Assembly: GCA_002296055.1 (NCBI GenBank)
Contig: DBHE01000271.1
Span: 19,700 to 29,918, forward strand
Direction: 5' to 3'
Origin: Pseudomonadaceae bacterium UBA836
GTDB taxonomy: Bacteria; Pseudomonadota; Gammaproteobacteria; Pseudomonadales; Pseudomonadaceae
Length of the DNA stretch: 10,219 nt
The notes under the pieces are model-generated. The model was not told the origin of the DNA. It did not search any database and was given only the letters and a program-made list of their open reading frames with translations. Made by a program: the position numbers and the translations under genes. The stretch's first letter is position 1, and each line of letters starts with the position of its first letter. Of this stretch, positions 6,049-10,219 are shown in pieces.

Positions 6049-6693
6049 TCACAAGCCTTTCATCGCCGTACGCGCCTGCGCGTTCAGAGGCTCAGGAGTT
6101 AGCCCGGTAGGGCCAATCTCCAGCGCAAAGCGTGCGCCATCGACCAGCGGAATGAATCGCACCTCAAAGGCGTCGGCCTGCACCAGCGCATGGGTTTCAA
6201 GGCGGTCAGCCCAGTCCCAGATATCGCGCCATGGCGGTGCGTGATTGAAGTTGGCGGCCAAGGCATCACCGGCATCGCGCTGCTGTTCCAGCGCCAGATA
6301 ACGCCCCAGCAGTCGATGCAGTCGATAACCATCTTGCCAGCCGATCAGGTTGGCCAGGCCATGCCAGCGCAGCACCTGCACCTCCAGCTCCCACAGATCG
6401 CCCGCCAGACGTACGCGCTGTTCTTCGCCGGCCCCCGTAAGCACCGCATCGTATTGCTGGTCACCTACCTTGCTAAAACTCAAAGTACCGACCGTGCGCG
6501 CCTCAATCACCTTGAAGTGCTGCAGGTCCCAAGCGAGCAGGCCAACGGCTGTAGCAAGCAACAGGCCCAGCAGCAGCAGGTTGCCCTGTAGCCAGCCGGC
6601 CAACCAGCGCAGGCGCCAGCCATAGCGCAGAATCAGCAGCACCAGTAAACCTGCTACTACTGCCGCAATCAGGGCCAGTCCGTAAAATTGCAT
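6049..6693 (-). CDS. Uncharacterised two-TM membrane protein, last gene of the nudC operon
   Basis: 214-aa protein that I do not recognise as a named family. Two hydrophobic helices lie at about residues 4-23 and 37-55. They are separated by an arginine- and tryptophan-rich loop (RYGWRLRWLAGW), which by the positive-inside rule faces the cytoplasm. The N-terminus and the roughly 155-residue soluble C-terminal part would then be periplasmic. That part (about 60-214) has a mix of beta-like stretches (TVGTLSFSKVG, QRVRLAGDLWELEVQVLRW) and a charged, helical-looking middle. It has no cysteines, no metal-binding cluster and no catalytic motif that I can identify. The start at 6693 has AGGAG nine bases upstream. 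It follows nudC by 22 bases, so co-transcription is likely. I recall a conserved gene of similar size after nudC in other pseudomonads, sometimes loosely annotated as a multidrug transporter; two helices do not support a transporter function. Confidence 0.8.
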   Translation of the reverse strand: MQFYGLALIAAVVAGLLVLLILRYGWRLRWLAGWLQGNLLLLGLLLATAVGLLAWDLQHFKVIEARTVGTLSFSKVGDQQYDAVLTGAGEEQRVRLAGDLWELEVQVLRWHGLANLIGWQDGYRLHRLLGRYLALEQQRDAGDALAANFNHAPPWRDIWDWADRLETHALVQADAFEVRFIPLVDGARFALEIGPTGLTPEPLNAQARTAMKGL

Positions 6694-6715
6694 AACCAGC
6701 GACTCCTAGCGTAAC

Positions 6716-7552
6716 TCAGGCAGGAACCGGAGGCATCGGCGCGCCATCCAGTTCGGCCAGATAACAGTCCACCAGCCAGCGCGAGATGGTACCTCTGGGG
6801 GGTAAACGTGGCAGGTCATCAACAGACCACCAGTGCGCCTCCTCGATCTCACCTGGCTGCGGAACAATCTCGCCGCTCACGTACTCGGCATGAAACCCAA
6901 GCATCAACGAGTTGGGGAACGGCCAGCTCTGACTGCCCAGGTAACGCAGCTGCGCGACCTCAAGATTGACCTCTTCCTTGACCTCACGATGCAAGCATTC
7001 CTCTGCCGACTCCCCGGGCTCGATGAAGCCAGCCAGGGTGCTGAAGAATCCTGGCGGAAAGTGCGGTGCCCGGGCCAGCAGAACCTCCCGGCCGCGGGTA
7101 ATCAAAACAATGATGCACGGTGCCAGCTTGGGATACTCACGGCGCTCGCAGGGTAGACATTCCATGGCCCGCTCATCTTCGCGCGCCTGCATCGGCTGGC
7201 CGCAGCTGCCGCAATAGCGATGACTGCGATACCAGGCGTCGAGCTGCTGCGCCAGCCCCAGCAAGCGGAACAGAGAGTCGTCTACCTGGCCGATCAGAGT
7301 ACGCAAGCCGTGCCAGCTGAGCCCCGGCATGTCGACACTGCTGCTCAAATGAATCAGCTCACACGGCCGACCATCAAGGTGGCCCAGCGTCAGACGATGG
7401 GCGGTGTCACCAAAATACATGACCTGATCAGGGTCGAGCAGCAGCCGCCCCTCAAACATCGCAAACTGATTTTGGTGATAGACCACAACCACCCCGTCGG
7501 GAGCGGTATTTTGCAAACGGGTGGCTGGTTCAAACAGCCGGAAAGATCTCAT
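6716..7552 (-). CDS. nudC: NADH pyrophosphatase / NAD-RNA decapping hydrolase NudC
   Basis: 278-aa Nudix hydrolase that splits NAD(H) to NMN(H) and AMP and, in E. coli, removes NAD caps from RNA 5' ends. Domains in order: an N-terminal region (1-105), a zinc ribbon with Cys114, Cys117, Cys132 and Cys135, and a Nudix fold (about 142-265). The Nudix box starts at Gly175 and carries Glu181, the core REVKEE at 189-194 and its metal-binding glutamates. The final box glycine is replaced by Asn196. The diagnostic NudC motif SQSWPFPNS is at 207-215 (E. coli has SQPWPFP as I recall), which separates NudC from other Nudix enzymes. The ATG at 7552 overlaps the fimL stop as ATGA, which implies translational coupling; the local Shine-Dalgarno site is weak. 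Length agrees with bacterial NudC proteins of this type. Confidence 0.95.
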   Translation of the reverse strand: MRSFRLFEPATRLQNTAPDGVVVVYHQNQFAMFEGRLLLDPDQVMYFGDTAHRLTLGHLDGRPCELIHLSSSVDMPGLSWHGLRTLIGQVDDSLFRLLGLAQQLDAWYRSHRYCGSCGQPMQAREDERAMECLPCERREYPKLAPCIIVLITRGREVLLARAPHFPPGFFSTLAGFIEPGESAEECLHREVKEEVNLEVAQLRYLGSQSWPFPNSLMLGFHAEYVSGEIVPQPGEIEEAHWWSVDDLPRLPPRGTISRWLVDCYLAELDGAPMPPVPA

Positions 7553-9216
7553 GCAGAGGGGTTCCCCGGTACGGCATAGCCGAGCTCGGCCAGGCTTTCC
7601 TCCGCCAGCGCCAGCACGTCACCGGTCGCGACAGCGGCGCGCTCGGCCGACTCGAGATAAAATTCAATGCTGGTCAGCGCGTCTGCCAGCACTTCCAGTT
7701 GGGCATCCTGCGGCACCTGCTTGCGCTCAAGCATGGTCTCACGGATAAAACTGGCGGCCATATGAATCACATTGGCCGCTCGCGTCATTCCCAAGAACAC
7801 TAAACCGCCGCGCACGGTTTCCAGCGACGGCGGCACGTTCAGCAGATGCATGGCATCGTTGCCGGACTCCATGTAAGCGGTAATCGCTCGCTTGGCGAGC
7901 GCCAAGCCGGCTTGAGACTCCTCGATCAGCACGATACGAGCCTCTTTCAGCTCCAGCGGCTCGCCGTAGCCAACACCATCAGCCACAGCAGACTCGGCCT
8001 CATCACCCGCGGCATCCAGACGGTTAACCGCGGTTTCTGCGCGCAGTACCGCGTCGGCGACCTGCTCCAGCGCAGCGATATCACCACTTTCCCAGCGACT
8101 CAGCTGAGCTGCCGCAGCCTTGATACCCTCAGACTCGGTCTGGATATCAAGCATATTCAGCGTTTTCCACAAGCGCTCCAGGCTGCCGTTGAGCGTTTCA
8201 AGCGACTGCTCAGGGTCGCCCGCGTTGCGAGCCAGCAGGTCCAGCAAATCCTTGATGGCCGTGATCTCTTCACGCAGGGCCTCGGCAACCGAGTGCATGA
8301 CGTCGATGCCCGGACCGCGCAGACGAGTGAAGGCGTCCTGAATCTCGATTTCGGTGTAGCCCGGGTCCGGCAGCTGGTAGGCTCGCACCACCTCCTGACA
8401 ACGCAGACAGTTGGAGTCCGCCAGTGCCACCAGATACAGCAGCTCACGCAGCAGCGGCTCGTTCACTGGCTCAGCAGCAGAGGCGGCGTGTCGCTTGATC
8501 TCACGGTCCAGCTGAGCAAACAGGCGCTTGCGCCCTGGCGTCAGCTCCAGTGCCGACTGCTCCAGCGATTCCAGCGCGGCGCCGGCAACCCAACATAGCG
8601 TCGCCATGCGACTGCCAAGACACGTCTCGAAACGCATCAACGCCCGCTGCATCAAGGGTGCGGAGGCCGACAGACCGTCCTCACGCAGCAGGCCCAGCAG
8701 GCCCAGCTGGTACATCTGACGCAGACGCGCAAAGGTTTTCGGGTTGGGTGCCTCGGTCACGCCGGGGCGCAGGTTGAGCGGCAGACCGGCCACCGGCAAA
8801 GGATAGAAATGACTGTCAGGCAGGGGCGCTGCGCCAGCACGGTGACGGCGCAGCTGGTTGATCATCGGTAACAGCAGCTCTGGTCGCTCACGACCATTCT
8901 GGCGCGCCTGATCAAGATAGCGCTGCAGCAGAAACAGCGCATCACACAACGCCGCCAGCGGCTCATTGCGCTCTTCACCTTCGTGCACCGGTATGTCGGT
9001 CGCCAGCGCGGTCATTTCATCCAGCAGCTCGGCAGCGCCCTTGAGCTCGATCAGCGCCAGAGTGCCGCGCAGCTGCTGCAGCCCCTCGATCGACTGCTGC
9101 AGCAAACTGCCATTTTGCCTGTCTTCCAGAAACTGCTGCAGTAGATCCTCAACCTCAGCCATGCTGGTGAAGAGTTCATCCCTGACAAGATCAAGCGACG
9201 TGGTACCGGTTAACAT
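7549..9216 (-). CDS. fimL: FimL, ChpA-like regulator of type IV pili and cAMP signalling
   Basis: 555-aa mostly helical protein matching FimL of P. aeruginosa (about 556 aa, recalled start similar to MVTGATSLSLVRDEL; here MLTGTTSLDLVRDEL). FimL resembles the N-terminal part of the chemotaxis-type kinase ChpA. There it promotes twitching motility and, through the adenylate cyclase CyaB and Vfr, virulence gene expression; it links the polar hub protein FimV with PilG. The Hpt-like helical bundles lack the phosphorylatable His: residues 56-60 read IELKG where Hpt proteins have HxLKG, and the C-terminal VRGGLVFLGMTRAANVI (468-484) has no His at that place either. No CheW, kinase or receiver domain follows. 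There is no signal peptide or TM segment. ATG at 9216 has GGGAG ten bases upstream. It overlaps nudC by four bases and follows the crotonase gene by 42 bases. Confidence 0.88.
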   Translation of the reverse strand: MLTGTTSLDLVRDELFTSMAEVEDLLQQFLEDRQNGSLLQQSIEGLQQLRGTLALIELKGAAELLDEMTALATDIPVHEGEERNEPLAALCDALFLLQRYLDQARQNGRERPELLLPMINQLRRHRAGAAPLPDSHFYPLPVAGLPLNLRPGVTEAPNPKTFARLRQMYQLGLLGLLREDGLSASAPLMQRALMRFETCLGSRMATLCWVAGAALESLEQSALELTPGRKRLFAQLDREIKRHAASAAEPVNEPLLRELLYLVALADSNCLRCQEVVRAYQLPDPGYTEIEIQDAFTRLRGPGIDVMHSVAEALREEITAIKDLLDLLARNAGDPEQSLETLNGSLERLWKTLNMLDIQTESEGIKAAAAQLSRWESGDIAALEQVADAVLRAETAVNRLDAAGDEAESAVADGVGYGEPLELKEARIVLIEESQAGLALAKRAITAYMESGNDAMHLLNVPPSLETVRGGLVFLGMTRAANVIHMAASFIRETMLERKQVPQDAQLEVLADALTSIEFYLESAERAAVATGDVLALAEESLAELGYAVPGNPSA

Positions 9217-9258
9217 AACGATCAGTCTCCCACCATCCCTGCACTGCGCCTTGGCCGA

Positions 9259-10071
9259 TCAGTCGGCAAACTCTGGCGTTTGCTTGCTCATGTGTGCCAT
9301 TACTGCGGCTTTCAGATCATCGGATTGCAGCATCGCCGCATTCCAGGTAGCGATGTAATTCAGACCGTCTTCGACGCTGTGGTCGCGACTGAAGCGGATC
9401 ATCTCCTTGGTGCCGCGGATGGCCAGAGGTGACTTGCTGGCGATCTGTTGCGCCAGCTCCAGCACGCCGGCCAGCAGCTGCTCGTAATCCGGCCAGGTGC
9501 GATTAACCAGTCCGATGCGCGCAGCCTCGGGACCGTAGACAGCGCGCCCGGTGTAGGCCATTTCCCGCATCATGCCATCGCCGATAATACGCGGCAATCG
9601 CTGCAGGGTACCCACATCAGCAGCCATCCCCATGTCGATTTCCTTGATGGAGAAGTGCGCGTCCTCGGTGCTGTAACGCATATCACAGGCGGAGATCAGG
9701 TCAATGGCGCCGCCAATGCAGTACCCATGGATAGCGGCAATAACCGGTTTGCGGCAGCGGTCTATCACATTGAACGATTGCTGCAGTTGCAGCACATTGC
9801 GGCGGATGGTCTCGGCCTTGCGGCCAATGTCCGGGTCCATGCCTGCGGCGGCTTCGGCCAGCATCTGCAGGTCGATACCGGCAGAAAAATGCTTACCAGC
9901 GCCAGAGATCACTGCACATCGCACCTCTGGGGTATCGTCCACCCAGGTAAATACCTGGATCATCTCTTCCCAAAACGCGCGATTCATCGCGTTGATCTTC
10001 TCAGGACGGTTAATCTGGATGTGAGCAACCTTACCGATCTGCTCAACCAGCAGTGTCTTGAACTCCGGCAT
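9259..10071 (-). CDS. Delta(3,5)-delta(2,4)-dienoyl-CoA isomerase-type crotonase
   Basis: 270-aa crotonase-fold enzyme. In the family, ECH1-type members shift the double bonds of 3,5-dienoyl-CoA to 2,4-dienoyl-CoA during oxidation of unsaturated fatty acids with odd-numbered double bonds. The oxyanion-hole regions are FSAGIDL (62-68) and HGYCIGGAIDL (115-125). The three acidic residues of rat ECH1 (Asp176, Glu196, Asp204) are matched by Asp124, Glu144 (KEID) and Asp152 (AADVGTLQRLP), with identical spacings of 20 and 8. That argues for isomerase rather than plain enoyl-CoA hydratase, whose second glutamate sits elsewhere. The start at 10071 is set by AGAAGG seven bases upstream; an in-frame ATG at 10203 would add 44 residues that do not fit the family. 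It is the first gene of the leftward unit, with fimL next. Function rests on recalled homologue residues. Confidence 0.9.
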   Translation of the reverse strand: MPEFKTLLVEQIGKVAHIQINRPEKINAMNRAFWEEMIQVFTWVDDTPEVRCAVISGAGKHFSAGIDLQMLAEAAAGMDPDIGRKAETIRRNVLQLQQSFNVIDRCRKPVIAAIHGYCIGGAIDLISACDMRYSTEDAHFSIKEIDMGMAADVGTLQRLPRIIGDGMMREMAYTGRAVYGPEAARIGLVNRTWPDYEQLLAGVLELAQQIASKSPLAIRGTKEMIRFSRDHSVEDGLNYIATWNAAMLQSDDLKAAVMAHMSKQTPEFAD

Positions 10072-10078
10072 CGTTAGA

Positions 10079-10084
10079 CCTTCT
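10079..10084 (-). promoter_or_regulatory. Shine-Dalgarno site deciding the crotonase start
   Basis: Minus-strand AGAAGG, within a longer GAAGAAGG run, lies seven bases before the ATG at 10071. It outweighs the further-upstream in-frame ATG at 10203. Confidence 0.8.
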
Positions 10085-10097
10085 TCTTTTGTGAATG

Positions 10098-10148
10098 CGT
10101 CTGATAAACGCGCAGAAATTGACTCAGCGCAGATCCCACTGTCAGACG
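10098..10148 (-). repeat. Inverted and direct repeats in the leader of the crotonase gene
   Basis: Seven-base arms CGTCTGA (10098-10104) and TCAGACG (10142-10148) are inverted around 37 bases. Inside the loop, on the minus strand, TCTGCGC occurs twice. If the promoter near 10163 is right, this lies in the 5' untranslated leader and could form a long-range stem. The arms are short enough to be chance. Confidence 0.25.
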
Positions 10149-10162
10149 GTTGTAGTAGCGTG

Positions 10163-10171
10163 ACTATAACA
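10163..10171 (-). promoter_or_regulatory. Candidate extended -10 promoter for the crotonase-fimL-nudC unit
   Basis: On the minus strand the sequence reads TGTTATAGT, an extended -10 (TGn plus TATAGT, five of six consensus bases). No good -35 is seen at 16-18 bases, as is common for extended -10 promoters. Transcription would start near 10156, leaving a leader of about 85 bases. The remaining 10172-10219 up to the window edge shows no gene that I can support. Confidence 0.45.
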
Positions 10172-10219
10172 AGCCGACCAGCAAACACCATAACCAAACC
10201 CAAATCCCCAGATAGAGTG

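Noticed and set aside
7846..8598. 250-codon plus-strand open frame opposite fimL
   Set aside because: Leucine/glutamine-rich complement of a helical, GC-rich gene; no independent support.
9448..10077. 209-codon plus-strand open frame opposite the crotonase gene
   Set aside because: Almost entirely covered by a crotonase with clear catalytic residues; no sign of a separate gene.
10072..10203. 44-residue N-terminal extension of the crotonase from an ATG at 10203
   Set aside because: The strong ribosome site before 10071, the start typical of the family (MPEFKTLLVE), and a promoter-like element inside the extension all favour the shorter protein.
1..10219. Search for tRNA, rRNA, CRISPR repeats, insertion sequences, phage, toxin-antitoxin or defence genes
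   Set aside because: No cloverleaf, spaced repeat array, transposase or integrase motif, or small toxin-antitoxin pair was seen on either strand. All larger frames are explained by metabolic, membrane or regulatory genes or their shadows.

Overview
The window reads as a chromosomal segment from a gammaproteobacterium of the Pseudomonadaceae. The coding sequence is GC-rich, with strong G/C third positions and long antisense shadow ORFs. The gene content includes a FimL-type ChpA-like regulator next to nudC and a crotonase, an arrangement I associate with Pseudomonas. From memory, the block resembles the P. aeruginosa PAO1 region around PA1821 to PA1833 (PA1822 = fimL, PA1823 = nudC). A Pseudomonas or Halopseudomonas lineage is therefore likely, but I could not run a similarity search to check the species or the synteny.

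Layout from left to right. (1) A leftward pair: sohB (S49 inner-membrane peptidase, GTG start), followed after 8 nt by acuI/yhdH (acrylyl-CoA reductase family), which runs off the left edge. (2) A 171-bp divergent spacer. (3) A rightward pair: a histidine-phosphatase superfamily protein and a 104-aa stand-alone SCP2 sterol-carrier domain protein. (4) A 218-bp spacer with a hairpin and a possible operator, then a complete two-domain allophanate hydrolase (atzF-like) with no urea carboxylase or guanidine carboxylase in view. (5) A 227-bp spacer with a hairpin and a candidate promoter, then an SDR-family oxidoreductase. (6) A strong symmetrical terminator between convergent units. (7) A leftward operon of four genes, read right to left: a delta(3,5)-delta(2,4)-dienoyl-CoA isomerase type crotonase, fimL, nudC (ATGA overlap with fimL), and an unrecognised two-TM membrane protein.

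Functionally, several genes suggest acyl-CoA or lipid handling: the dienoyl-CoA isomerase for beta-oxidation of unsaturated fatty acids, acrylyl-CoA reductase, the SCP2 protein and the SDR. FimL belongs to type IV pilus/cAMP regulation and NudC to NAD(H) and NAD-capped RNA hydrolysis. The allophanate hydrolase (nitrogen release from urea or guanidine breakdown intermediates) is the functional outlier. I found no mobile element, CRISPR array, tRNA, rRNA or defence system, and no clear sign of a wholly new system. The best leads are the orphan allophanate hydrolase with its possible GntR-like operator, the phosphatase lacking its second catalytic histidine, and the unnamed membrane protein co-transcribed with nudC.
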